A stretch of DNA of 64,000 bases. It comes from Ganoderma boninense. Lineage: Eukaryota; Basidiomycota; Agaricomycetes; Polyporales; Polyporaceae. This document shows positions 1-12,029 of this stretch, piece after piece (the first letter of the stretch is position 1; every line of letters begins with the position of its first letter). The stretch is from assembly GCA_002900995.3 (NCBI GenBank), contig CM035307.1, positions 2,790,001-2,854,000 of the forward strand, written 5' to 3'. The notes below the pieces were generated by a model. It had not been told where the DNA came from. It did no database searches and saw only the letters and a list, made by a program, of their open reading frames with translations. The translations under genes were made by a program, and so were the position numbers.

Positions 1-544
1 CGACGGATGGGCGTGCGGAACATTTTGGTCCTAGTTTGAAAGGCGCAAGGAGAGTTTTTCAAAAAAAAAAAGGCAGCTTTGTGAGCCAAATCGAGGACGG
101 AGCTGAAGGAGATCGTCGGAAGGAGTGCGACTGTGGGGGAAGAGAATGGCGGAATGAACGCGTCTTCCTCGTGACTCACGCGCGATCACATGCCACACGC
201 GACGCGTTCAGTCCTTGCCAATGCTAACTTGCATTCGTTCTGCGCAACGAAACAGAAATTGTGCTGAAGAGGTAGAAAAACAGTGGACAGCACTACGGGA
301 TGTGGATGTTGAGCATGGAACTGGGTATTGACCGAGATAACTAGATAGTTTGGATATACAGTCCTCTATTATGGCCCGCCAACTCCGCTGACCGCTGCAA
401 CACGTTGCGGTTGCATGGACACTGAAAAACAACAAGAGATAGATACGGCGATCATAAATAATGCTATACTCAGATGCATCAGCGGAATGTCGATCAACGG
501 CAGAATGTGAGACACAAAACATACCACACGTTGAGTAGCTGGCA
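1..544. other. gene-free left flank
   Basis: No convincing gene is visible. The stretch holds an A-run at about 61-70 and short frames without codon bias or motifs. Its right part is probably the 3' untranslated region of the minus-strand MYND gene that ends at 545. Confidence 0.4.
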
Positions 545-2756
545 TCACGACCAGCGCGCGAGTATTCCAGACATGGCACGGCCCGCATAGTAACAAATGG
601 CAGCGAGTACGATGAAAATCAGAGTCTTTCTGATAAGTTTCGTCCACGACTGAGCTTCCCTCGTAGCGTCGTTCTGGCCAGCGATTTCCCTGGTGGTAAA
701 TGATTGCCGTTTTGGCTCAGAGCAAGTATCGATGTGTGTCTGGTCCCTATTACCGCACCAATGCACGTTGAAAAAAGCCCATCGGCTCCGTGGAAGGCAT
801 GTACGCACCGTTTGAAACACTGCTTCGAGCAGTACTGCACGTCGCAGCTAGCGCACTTTACTTCATTCCCGGTAGCCACTTGCTTCTCGCATCCGGTGCG
901 CGAGCACGGGGACTCCCCGGTCGCTTGCACCAGCTCCGTAACTGAGTCAAGGGTCTCCCAAGCCGTCTGGCCCCACATGGGGTTATCGGCGTCCGGCATG
1001 GTCCCGTTTTGCATGCTCGTCGTGAACTTCGCGTATTCCGCCTTGTACTGGCTCTCGTTCTCCTTGGTCAATTGAAACACTTCAGCTAGCCGCTCTGAGA
1101 GCTTATGTCGCGGGAGATGCTCGCGGAGGATGCCCTGAGTCTTTGCGCTGAGCTTCGGTGCACTTTTCAGAATGGCGGACATTATCATGACAAATACCCC
1201 TAGAATACGCAGAACCACATTAGTTGTGCACATCAGGAGAGTAAGTCGATTTACGAGCGTACTTGTCGCACCGCGAATCTTGACCAAGAAGTCGACCGAG
1301 TCCTCGAGAGCCTCGAACAGCCCGCCTGCAACCCAACCGGCAACCATCGCATCGGCAAACTCGTTCCCCTCTTTGCCCACAGCCCACACGCAACGAGAGA
1401 ACGTCTCGAGCGCGTCGCAGTACGTGCCTTCTGCTTCTTTTGTCCCAGTCTCGGCAGCCTTGCGGAGAACGACTGCCGTAGCAGCCCACAACTCCCGAGA
1501 CTTGAATATCGCACGGGGAAGCGCGGGGTACTCCACCTGAGCGGGGGTGAACAGTGCCTGTAAGAAGCCCAACTCAAGCTCGTATTCTGGGAGGCCCACG
1601 CCAGGGGACGTAAGGTGCGTCACGGTGGCAGCGACAATCGCCTCCGAGGCTTGCTGAGGGGTGCGTTTCCGCTGCGCCGGTCCGGCAGACTTGCTTGCCC
1701 CGAGGAGGATGCGTGGCAGGAGCTGGTTCATCGGTGGCAGGGGATTTGCGTGAGTATATGGCTTCCAGTACGGCGGGGCATGGCGTTGGTCCAGGAGCCC
1801 GAGGAGAAAGCCTGCATTGATGAGGCTATCTTCACGGGCTGTGGAATGTGTCCAGTTCCTGAAACAAACTGCAAACGTAAGATCTGCAGGTTTAATAAGT
1901 TCTCTACAAATGACCGCATTAGTGAAACATGTATAACAACTTGAGATTCGCCATACCCGAGGAACGAAGGATCAAGAAGCGTGAGACGCATGGCTGTCTG
2001 AGCAACAAGGACGCGTTCGGGAACACCGAATCTGGATGCTGGATCAAGACTGTTGAACGGTTGTGACCATATCTATACAGCGTGTCGGTAGTGGAACGCA
2101 TGAGAATGCTAGTGACACATACTCGCTGCATCATTTGAGTCCAATTCTTTGTAAGGTCCTCGATCATTGTCTTCTCAACAGCCTTCGCGCTGTTGCCACA
2201 GTAGACCGTCGCAGTACAGATAACCTGAAGGGATAGTGCCCAGGCAGAAGGGACCTGAAAACATCGTGACGGAACATGGGTACATTGACGATGGAATCAC
2301 TAGTAAGACGACGACCGTACCTTCTTCCCTTCCGCATTCACCTGTGCTTGGTTCACCTTCTTACTGTCCTCCGCGAGAGCTGCCGCGTGTGCATTTAATA
2401 CACAAAAACACCTTCCAGAACACAGTGCAAGGAGATCGACGGGACGTAGTCATGAGATGAAGTGCACGCGAGACGTCGTAAACGTACACAGCACAAACTC
2501 ACAGTGCGTCAAACAGCCCCGCATCCACCAATCGTCTCCACATCTCGCTCTTTGGATCCGCAGCTGCGGGCGCGAGTTGCTGAAGAACGTACTGCGTGTC
2601 CCACATTGTATCCCCGTCGACTGTCTCGTTGTCAAACCCAATGGCCTTCAAGGCCCGTACCACGCGGCGGGGGTCGGTCTTGATAAGGTCCTTCCATCGC
2701 GACGTGCGTTCCTCGTGCAGGCTCGCCAAGTCTCTGGGAGAAGGTCTGCGATGCAT
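545..2756 (-). CDS. MYND zinc-finger protein with C-terminal membrane anchor (tandem copy 1)
   Basis: A multi-exon minus-strand gene. The ATG at 2756 opens an exon with the signature shared by all three paralogues here: W-K-D-L-I, then T-D-P-R-R, then D-G-D-T-M-W-D. A long helical Ala/Leu-rich block follows (about 1730-830). The MYND finger reads C-x4-C, K-C-A-S-C, Y-C-S-K-Q-C. A 62-nt GT-AG intron (747-808) then joins it to an exon supplying the closing H-x3-C. The same last exon ends with a hydrophobic helix (L-I-F-I-V-L-A-A-I-C-Y-Y) close to the stop at 545, so the protein looks tail-anchored. MYND fingers usually bind proline-rich peptides in protein complexes. The substrate and role are unknown, and the helical block matches no enzyme I recognise. 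The start is supported by the same position in the paralogues; exact middle splice sites are uncertain. Confidence 0.75.
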
Positions 2757-3189
2757 GGTCAAGAATGTGGTTCGAACGAGGTTGGATTTGCGAACTTTAA
2801 GCAGCAGATACTATGGAAGGGGAGATAGCAACGGCAGAAGGTCACCACGCCGCTGCTGGCACGCGCGGCCCTTGGGAGCACGATCACGTGTATTGTAAAC
2901 CCCCGCGACGCGCTCGAATCGGGTCGACTCCATGCCACTGGACGCACAACCTGTGAAGCCCAGTAACCACACCGTCGTCAGACCGGTCGCGTCACCCACT
3001 CCAGGGCCGGAGATAGTAGGAGTGCAGAACAGATCTATTCAAACAGGCCGACCTCGTCGGGAGAATGCCATACAGCAGTGGTGCGGTGCTACCCGGGTCG
3101 CGCCGAGCTGTGTTCCATACCTAGTAGCGTAAAACGGTGAAAATGCAATGGATTCGACTGCACCCCTACGCTCAAATCGACGGACATCC

Positions 3190-5092
3190 CCACGAGCGAC
3201 GAAAGGATACGCCAATAGTTTTGTGAGGAATTTCTCGCTGCCCAGACTTCATGCAGCTCACCTAATTGCAACAATCCTTGCATCCGAGTCCACGGAGACT
3301 CTTCTTAGCCTTCAAGGCATCTCACGTCCTCCGTTAACTTGACCAGACCCTCCAAAGCGACATATCGCCACATCGGATCGTCAGCACGGGGGCGTCCCGT
3401 ATCCCCACTGCCGCGCATGAAAGCCATCTGCTGCCTGACAGTCGGCTGCATCGAAGGTACTAGCTTCGCTGATAATTTTGGAAAACGGAAACGTTGGCGA
3501 AGGAGCAGGCGAGTATCGGTTCCCAGCCGAGGAATGAATTCTTGAATGACTCCAAGAATAAAGGAGAAAGTCACTGTGCGAATCAAGGTGAGTGCTGCCA
3601 TCGGAGAAAGTATAGAACAAGGTAGGCTGCTTACTTGGACCAGCTGCCACTTCCAGCAAGAAATCAGCCGAGTCCTCCAAAACGTCGAAGAAACCACTTG
3701 TTGCCCAATGCGCGATCACGACGTCGGCAAATTCGGCTGGGTATCCAACGGATGGAGGGTGCTAAAGAATATTTGCAGCGCCGTCCAATATGCGTGTTCC
3801 GCCTCGAGCTGGTACGCTCGCCGCATTGCCTGTACAAGTGCGGGCCAAACCGTGGTAGACTCAGCGACGGCTTTTAATAGAGCACGGTAGTCCTCCTTGG
3901 AGGGAAGGAGTAGCGCATGGAAGAAGCTGAGCTCCGAGTCCAGGTCGCTGGACTCTGTATGTGGTAGGATGGAGAGGTGCGAGACAAATGCGTTGACGAT
4001 AGCTTCAGCCGCCTGTTGTGGGTTGCGTTTTCGTTCTCTGGGGACCAGGTTGGACATAGTAGACAGTAGCCCCGCGAACGATACGAGGGATTAGATGTCG
4101 CAATGATGGAAGAGGGTGTGATGCGAGATAGGACTTCCAGTACCGTGGAATGTGTTGCTCATCCAAAAACGAACAGATCAATGTGGAATTGACTGCTATG
4201 TCTAGTGAAGACGTCGCGTGCATCCAGTTCCGGAAGCATACGGTGAGCGTGAGGTCGGAGGGTTTGGCAAGTTCGCTGCATATCAGTTAGACTCTCATCT
4301 ACTTAGAATACAGAAAACACTAACCTTAGAAAAGATGGGTCAAGAACTGTTAGTCGCATGGCTAGGTGGGCCGTCCGGCCGCGCTCAGCAGCGCGATTGT
4401 CGTTCGGGAGGAGACTATACATGGGCTGTGACCATAGCTTATTGAATAGTTAACCGCCGCCCATCGATGCGGAGACCACCGAGAAACGTACCCGCCGCAT
4501 CATGTCACCCCACTGGGCACGGAGGTCTGCAATCATCTTCTTTTCTGTAGGTGTTGCAGTATTGCCACAAAAACTCGACGCGTTTCAGCATGATCTCAAT
4601 TGGAATCGACCAGGCTGATGGAAGCTACGAACGACGACAGAACTCATGTGGAGCGGTGTACGTGAGGAGATGTACAAAGCACTCACAAGTTGCCCGTGAG
4701 CTTCTGCCTCATCTTGCGTCATATCTCCATCGTCACCCTTCGTAATCATTGCCCCAAAGTTCAACACAGTGAATGTCCTGTCAACACATGCATTCGTTCA
4801 TCATTCAGAAGGGAAAGGTATATAAAATTTTGACGTACAGCCCAGTGAACACACCCGCGTCCACAAGTTTCCTCCAAACCTCGCCTTTCGGATCCCTGGA
4901 CACGGGCATAAGATTTTCTATGACGGAGGACGCGTCCCACATGGTATCTCCTTCAATGCTCTCATTGTTGAACCCCACAATCTTCATCGCGCGAACAGCT
5001 CGGCGGGGATCAGTCCTGATGAGGTCCTTCCATCGTGCTTTACTTTCTTCATGCTTCCTCACGATTTCTTGGAGTTCTGCCCCGGAAGGCAT
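3190..5092 (-). pseudogene. decayed MYND-family paralogue (tandem copy 2)
   Basis: The N-terminal exon is intact from the ATG at 5092 and matches copies 1 and 3 (W-K-D-L-I-R-T-D-P-R-R, E-G-D-T-M-W-D). The helical block is recognisable at 4057-3640 but changes frame near 3735-3750: the frame reading L-Q-I-F-F-S-T-L-H-P stops, and the homologous continuation (E-F-A-D-V-V-I-A-H-W) is in another frame. At the 3' end, around 3305, the frame hits a stop. A remnant finger (G-C-K-D-C-C near 3270, then V-S-C) can be read only by changing frame again and passing a further stop. The first Cys pair and the closing H/C are missing, and no membrane helix follows. Several independent lesions suggest real decay, though single-base errors occur elsewhere in this sequence, so the first frameshift alone would not prove it. 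Confidence 0.65.
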
Positions 5093-5415
5093 GGATCTCG
5101 TCTGATCTGAGTGCTGCAAGGGGTATTGCGAGGAGACGATCACGGAGGTCAGTAGCAAGCAGCCCACAACGCAAGCTCGCTGTGATACGGACAAAGTGCT
5201 ACTTACGTACGATTCCACCGTAGATCACATGTGCAGACACCGAAGTTATGGGAATTGACGTCCCGCGTTCGCACTAGCATGTATAAGTTCCGAATCTGAT
5301 GCGATAGAAGCCCGTCATAATGTTTGTCGACTAATGGCGCTGGTACACTATGAAATAATAGCAACAATGAGCACGAATCATCCATACCTACTCATCCACC
5401 CTAAGTAGTAAGCGT

Positions 5416-7571
5416 TCAGTCCAAATCAACAAGCTTCGAAGGGCCTTCGTCGAGAGTGCTGATGGTCGGCGTTCCAGGGGAAGGGTCAGATTGGGAAGGG
5501 GCAGTGATGCTAGCAGGACCCGCGTCCGAGTTCGTTTTCGGGCCTGGCTGGCCCGGTCGAGCTACATGTACCCAGCCACAAACATGGGTGTGGGTAGGCA
5601 CGTCACTGAAGGGTAACCATCAGCAAGCAACAGCGAGGGCCGTAAGGAAACACACCTCTTCAAGCACTCGTCCGAGCAATACTTCACCATGTTGCACTTC
5701 TCGCACACGAACAACCCCTTCTCCTCTACATCAGCACTCCTCTTGTTTTCGCACTTGCGACGCGTGCAATCCTCAGGTGCCGCCATCCTGAGTGCGAGAA
5801 CAGCAAGCGTCTGGTACCCGCGTTGCATCCACATCCCAGCCGCTTTACGTGCCATTGCCGCAGGGTCATGATCGGCGTTCTCGGTGCCGACGCTGGCGAG
5901 CGAAGAGAGGACGAAAAGCCGCTTGACGAGCACTGGACGAGGCAGTTCAGAGCGGAAAAGCTTTCGCGTTTTTGCGCTGCATTGGGGTTCATAGCGGTCG
6001 AGAGCTGTGATGACGCCCGCGAGGACCACTACACAGAAGAGGTCGAGTAAGCAAACGACCTGGATAGCGGTCGGAAAAAAGACCATGCTCACTAGGACCA
6101 CGGGGCGCGTTCAGGCACACTTGCATCGTCTCCTCTAGAGCATCGAAAATCCCGGCTGATAGCCAGTTATACACCAGCGCATCCATGAAATCCTTCCCGT
6201 CTTTGTCCACGACATCGATCATCGCCGTGAACGTGTTCAGCGCAGACATGTAAATGCCTTCCCTATTGGGTCCCTTGTGTTTCGCGGCTCGTCGTAGAAC
6301 TGACACATTCGCAGTCCAGAACTTGGCCGACTTGTACACGGCGCGGTTGAACGCCCTGTTCTCTTCCTTCGAGTGTCTGAAAAGGGCATGGAAGAAGTTG
6401 TACTCCCACGACAAGTCGCCCACGTCGAGCTCGTCGAAGTGCTTGGCGGATGCGGTCACAACCGCGTCTGCTGTCTGGCCAGGTGTGCGTTTCTTGTTAG
6501 ACCCTGCTGTCTTGCTAGCCCCCAAGAATAGGCGAGGAAGGAGGTCTTTGATGGGTGGAGCCGGCTTTTTGACGAGGTGTGCTTGCCAGTTCTCGGGGGG
6601 TCCCGAAGGGTCTATGATGGGGGAGAGAAGGCCGAGAGCTGTGCGGGTGTCTTGAAGGCCAGAAGAGTGCAGCCAGAAACGGAAGACAACCGGTAAGGTC
6701 AGGTCTGCCGGTTTGAAAATAGTGCTGAGAAAACCAACATCAATGGTTCGCGAAAAGGGCTGTGGATGCGAAAATGGCGACCCACTCAAGGAACGAGGGG
6801 TCGATGAGTACCACTCGGGCTGCAACCTGAGGAACGACAATGCGTTCTTTGAATCGAGCTTGCTTGGGCTCTACCTCGAGACTGCGTGCGGGCTCCGACC
6901 AGACCTTGGCAGCGATTAGTATCGATGCACAAAATAGTAAGCAGACACTTTAGATACCCTCTGCATGACGGTCGACCAGTGCTTCTTGATGTCCTCGGTG
7001 AACCTCTTCTCCGTTGCAGTGGGAGGAATGGCGCAAGTAGCCATAGCATTGGACAAAATCTCAAACGGAATGAAGTACGGGGAGTACATCTGGGAACAGT
7101 CGCACTAGTGAATTGACCGTCTCCGCGGACATAGCAGCTGCAATCGGGACGCAGGCGACTCACATCCTTGGCGACCTTGTCGGCTTCCTTCTGGTTTGGC
7201 TGTGTAGTGTGCTCGTGCATGACGGCAGCCTGGAAGTTCAGCGCACATTTGCATCTGCGTCGTCTCATGAAAACGAGTTCGGCTGACTGGAGACGATCGA
7301 GTACTCACAATGCGGCGGTAACCCCAGCATTAACCAGACCCTTCCAGGTTTGGCTCTTCGCCTCTCTTGCCAAATCCTGGAGTTCCTCGATGACGTATAC
7401 GCCATCCCACACAGTATCGCCCTCGACCGTCTCGTCGTTGAGCCCATTGAGGCCGAGTACGCGAACCGCGCGTCCAGGATCGGACCGGACCGTGCGCTTC
7501 CAGAAGTTCTTGCGCTTTGGGTGTTTTTCCATAAAGTCGGGAGCTGCTTGGATCATTTGGGTGGGAGGCAT
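5416..7571 (-). CDS. MYND zinc-finger protein (tandem copy 3)
   Basis: Start ATG at 7571. The first exon has the family signature in diverged form (R-S-D-P-G-R-A-V-R, E-G-D-T-V-W-D). The central helical block (about 6680-5770) aligns with copy 1 along its length, including a conserved F-x-D-A-L segment. The MYND finger is C-x4-C, V-C-E-K-C, Y-C-S-D-E-C, and after a short intron (about 5602-5652) H-T-H-V-C. The tail then becomes Pro/Ser/Thr-rich and ends at 5416 without the hydrophobic helix found in copy 1. Copies 1 and 3 therefore share an architecture but probably differ in location: membrane-tethered versus soluble. It is transcribed in the same direction as its neighbours, as expected for tandem duplication. 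Molecular function unknown. Confidence 0.75.
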
Positions 7572-8603
7572 TGCAGCGGATTAGTCACAATTCCGTGCGG
7601 GGATGAATAGAGAGCGGAAGAGACTGAGGGATGCAACGTCAACGTCGGACGAGGGCTGGACGCGGTGTGGAGAAAGGCGGAGGCAGCCCTGCTACAGTAG
7701 TATTAGCGCTCCAGGCACTAGACAGATGCTCGAATCGCGATCACAGCGTACGGTACAAGCTCTCCGAGTCATACCAATCAAAAAGGGGTCAGCACAGATG
7801 CATGCGCATACAAGTGGTCCGTAACTGCTATAGATAGGAGTTAATTGGTGTACTGAACCCGGAGGAGTGGACGAATAGGACGATATTAAGACCGGGACAA
7901 GCCCGCCGTTGCTTCCAAAGGCCTATAGGCATAGGTATAAACTCAGAGGAAAAACCTAATCATTACTATAGGATTTGACAAGGGAGTGACGTCGAGATGC
8001 ATGGTGGTTGCACTGTAGATCTTGGAAAATGGAAGAAAAGAAACGTTGGTCGCGTGAAGTATTTGAATCTCGTACACGGGACCGTCCAGTTCCACACGCA
8101 CTACGAAAGTCGTCGCTGAGGAGCGACTGTCGGGAAAGAGGGAGAGCCGTGCTGACTGCTGCACGCCATCGAACACCCTTTTCCCCGCGGGCCAGCTATC
8201 GACGTGGTGAACCGTGCAGTCGTGGGATGTGAATAGGGCAAGAAGCCGGGTCTGCTGTCCCGGATATCGATCTCATGGTTCAACGAGACCGCAGCTGTGG
8301 CAGAGCTTTATGAACGGTGACCGCGACTCGAGAGGAGAGCGTGAAGTGAAGTTGAAGCAAGTTCAGAGCGAACATGTTGATTTCCGTTACGCAAGGGTAT
8401 GAAAGGCTAGAGACGGTATGGCGGCAGGAGAGTCTGACGACGACTGATGTCACCTGCGCGGCACGATCACGTGGTACGGAGACGCGTTTCATTCTGTTGA
8501 CAGCCAGGCCGTCGCGCGTCTACATCGCGTCTGCTCGAGATCCTCCTGCTCAACGCCACGCTCCCTCGATCGACTCTGCTCCCCGTCTCTCATCCACACC
8601 GCA
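7572..8603. other. 1-kb divergent intergenic region
   Basis: This lies between the start of MYND copy 3 (minus) and the start of the Cdt2-like gene (plus). I see no protein with recognisable motifs, no tRNA and no repeat. It presumably holds both promoters and may contain an unrecognised small gene. Confidence 0.4.
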
Positions 8604-10535
8604 ATGTCTGGACGCGTCACAGGCTCGGATCTGAATCTCCATGATCTCACCAACGTCTACCGTAGTGGAGAGACCACAACTGCCCTTCCTACGCCGCCCT
8701 CCGAACGCAAACGCGTTCCGTCAGCTGGAATTCGACGTACGCGACAAGAAACGTCTCAAATTCGACACACCCATGAAAGATAGTCATGGTATGGATGTGG
8801 ACTCGGATAGCAGCACTGAGGACGATGACGATGACGCTCCCTTTCGGACGAAGACGACGTCTCGATATTCGGTTTATGGGTTGCGGAATCAGATGATGCT
8901 GGCAGGCCCCTCGAGGATGGCTAATCCCTACGCGAGTAAGCCCCACTCCTTTTTATTTCTGTTCATTGGCGTTGAACCGGTATTGTAGTATCGACTACAC
9001 CCACTCTGCGGTCGCTCGTCTCTTCTCACAAAGCAGACTTCTTCAAATGTCATTCCATCGACGAATCTGCATTCATCACCATCCCTTACGCATGTGCATA
9101 CTCCCATTGTAAGTTAAATATTTAAGCGACACGCGTATTGGTCTAATGACGGCCTGATTTGCAGCGGCGAAACGTGGTGGGAATCCTCATTTGGCCGTGG
9201 CCACAGAACAGGGCACCGTGCACGTCCTCGACACATCCAAACGGCGAGACTGGGATCCAGGTAAGAGACCCGCCCAGCTCGTCTACCACCCCGCCCCCAC
9301 CTAACATCCATACTGACCCCTTGATCCACGCCAGAACCACCTCGATTAACGTTTCAACCTCATACGAACGGAATTTTCGACCTCAAATGGTCCCCGTCCG
9401 ACACGCTTCTCGCTTCAGCATCTGGAGACAAGAGCGTCCGCGTCAGTTCTCTCGCTTCCTCCGTCCGCACCGACGACCGGACGTTGCACATACTGCGCGG
9501 ACACGAGAGCACGGTGAAATGCCTCGCATGGGATCCTTCGTCGGCCGGGAGCATCCTATGTGCTGGGGCTCGCGACGGCAGCATCTGTTTGTGGGATCTA
9601 CGAGTCGGCGAAGCTCGGCAGGGAGGCTTCGACGAGGGTTGGGGACCTGGTGACCGCGTCCCGGTGATGACCATTGCGAAGGCGCATGAGATCGCGGCGA
9701 AGGGCCCGAAACCAAAGGGGCGGGCCGGAAACTCACGCCAGCCAACCCTTTGAAAAGCATCACGTCGCTGGTGTACGCCGACTCTCATCCGTACGGGGTC
9801 ATCAGCAGTAGTGCTTTTGACGGGTAAGCCATTTCCTCCTGTTAACGCTTCACTACATACCGTCTAACACGGATGTTCCGCAGGATTCTGCACCTCTGGG
9901 ACCTCCGCCAGCCCACTGCCACCAAGCGCAAGAAGCCCCGTCCGACCAAGTCCCGCCCCGTGCCTCTCTACACTTCCTCCTGCGACCCGACGACGTACGG
10001 TGGCACGCGCCGCGCGCGGGGCATCACAGCGCTCGTTGAAGGCCGCGGGCCCACGGCAGGTCTCCTCTACGCGCTCGGCATTGACTCGCGTGTGCACACG
10101 TATTCTGCGCTCGACCTGGAAGCCCTTTCCGGGCATGTGCGCCCCGCAATCGACGCGCAGGACGCGTACGCGCACACGCACGCGCGCATGCAGACGAACT
10201 CCTTCTACGTCAAGCTCGCCGCATCGCCGTGCGGGCGGTGGCTGGCTAGCGGAAACGCGGCAGATGGGCGAGCATACGTGTTTGATGTCGCGAGCAAGGC
10301 GTCGGCTGCGCGGGCGCGGGACGTCAGTGCTGGCGAGTGCGAGTGGGAGGGCGGGGTCGAGCTCAGGGGACAGACGGGCGAGGTCGGCGCGATGGACTGG
10401 GCGGAGAGTATGCTGGCTATGTGTGCGGACGATGGGACGGTGAGGGTGTGGAGACCAAATGTCGAGATTGCCCGTCGGTGCGTGGATGAGCCTGAGGAGA
10501 TGAAGTGGGAATGGTCCTGGGCTTCGAATGCTTGA
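8604..10535 (+). CDS. cdt2: Cdt2/DTL-type WD40 protein (CRL4 substrate receptor)
   Basis: A WD40 propeller protein. The exon run gives N-G-I-F-D-L-K-W-S, L-L-A-S-A-S-G-D-K, G-H-E-S-T-V-K-C-L-A-W-D, C-L-W-D-L-R, then H-L-W-D-L-R and V-R-V-W near the end. The spacing, the H-x-N-G-I-F-D-L blade and the long charged loop after the G-H-E-S-T blade fit Cdt2/denticleless. That protein is the substrate receptor of CRL4 ubiquitin ligase, which destroys Cdt1 and CDK inhibitors on PCNA-loaded chromatin. Introns are short (about 8936-8988, 9113-9164, 9261-9335, 9823-9883). I use the ATG at 8604 (M-S-G-R-V-T-G). Joining it to the Asp-rich exon needs a 45-nt intron near 8735-8779, and this is the least certain part. 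Between K-G-R-A-G and L-T-P-A-N-P (9727-9731) the frame slips by one base in an A-run, most likely a lost base. No PIP box is evident at the C terminus. Confidence 0.8.
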
Positions 10536-10869
10536 GTCAGACACTCCGGACATCTTGGAATGCGCATATACTAGTCATTCTGTATCATAGTCAGTAAACA
10601 AGCTTCATAATGCTGATCGCACCTTCCGTGTATCGAGGCAGAGGCAGACCTTCTTGACGCTACGCACTGTGGCTGAGAATATTGTTGTGGATAAAGCAGT
10701 GCACATGGATAGCGAGGTCTAAGAATAGATGGGAAGAGACGTGGCGCAACAATTATGGAGTAGTGTACAAGGGTATGGTGAGTACGGAAGGTCCTGTCCA
10801 AGCAGTGAGACCCAACAAAACCAATGTGGGTAAATAAAGAAGAAACTGAGTCCCAGTGATGAACCACTG

Positions 10870-11788
10870 CTATTTCTTCTGTATTGCATTCACAAGCCTG
10901 ATAAATGGGATGAGCAGTGAACTCGTACAGAATGGAGTTCCACTTGAGGTAACGCACCAGTCCAGGCCCTCTTCAAGACCTTCACCCTTCGTCGCACAGC
11001 TCCCGCGTACGCTCCATTGCCTCTCTTTTTCCCCACCAGCAAGCCCAAGCTTCTCGCTGATGGCTTCTGGGGGTAGTGCTCCTTGCATGTCTTGCTTGTT
11101 GCAGAACACAAGGAGGGGGACGCCAGAAAGCTCTTCTTCGGACAGCATGGTGAGGAGTTCGGAGCGCGATGTGTCTAGTCGGTCGGTGTCGGACGCATCA
11201 ATGACGTATATAATGGCAGATGTGTTTGGGAAGTAACAACGCCAGTATGGCCTGGAGCATACGGCACTGTTAGATTGGTGCATGAGAACCTTGGTGGGTA
11301 CTCACCGGATGCTAGACTGGCCGCCGAGATCCCATACTTGGAACTTGATGTTCTTATACTACACCACGGACGTCAGGGTACCGTTCTCGTCTCTTCAGCG
11401 AAAGCCCGGCGCACCTGCACAGTCTCTACGTTGAAACCAATGGCTGAAGAAAGACGCGTAAGCAACATGTGTGGCAGCCGGGGATGACAAAGACTTACTC
11501 GGAATTGTTGGTACAACTTCACCAATCTTCAGGCGCACAAGAAAGGTCAGTGTCAAGTGTGCGGAACATAAAAGATGTTCGTCACCTGTAGACGGTACAA
11601 AATAGTTGTCTAAATAGACATGTGAAGATGGTCAGACGAACAGTGCCGGTTAGTGTAAACAAGACCGACAGGCAACGGACCTTCCCCGCGGCGTCCAACC
11701 CAAGCATCAATATCCGGACATCCTGGTCCTTGCTCCAGCGCACCAGCGACGAGAGAGACGTGAAGAGGGAGGAAAGCGAGAGCCCCAT
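10870..11788 (-). CDS. ARL1: ARL1-type Arf-like small GTPase
   Basis: A small Ras-superfamily GTPase in about six exons. It starts with M-G-L-S, so Gly2 is a myristoylation site. The P-loop G-L-D-A-A-G-K falls exactly at an exon end, with T-T-I-L-Y-R-L in the next exon. Then come the switch regions with I-G-F-N-V-E-T-V, W-D-L-G-G-Q (Walker B/switch 2), S-I-R-P-Y-W-R-C-Y, the guanine motif C-N-K-Q-D-M and S-C-A-T-K-G. The I-R-P-Y-W-R-C-Y segment and the gap-free fit favour ARL1 over ARF1. ARL1 recruits GRIP-domain golgins to the trans-Golgi. The C-terminal exon L-V-N-A-I-Q-K-K follows a 3' intron and ends at 10870. The gene is divergent from the WKF-domain gene, with about 240 bp between starts, and convergent with cdt2. 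Confidence 0.9.
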
Positions 11789-12029
11789 TGCGCGACAGCC
11801 GACCAGGAGAGCGAGCGAGAGAGAGCAGACTGAGAGTGGAAGGGAGCGACGAGAAGAACGGACCAGCCGACTCGCCGACCGTCACAGGGCCACGGCACTG
11901 CCGGGAGCAACGTCCGTGCACACGTGGCCACAAACTCTCCATCTCCTCGGACGCCAAACGCGTCGGTGGCTGAGCGCCGACCACCCACAAACAATTCTCT
12001 CCGTCGCCCATCGTGATCATCCTCTCCCC

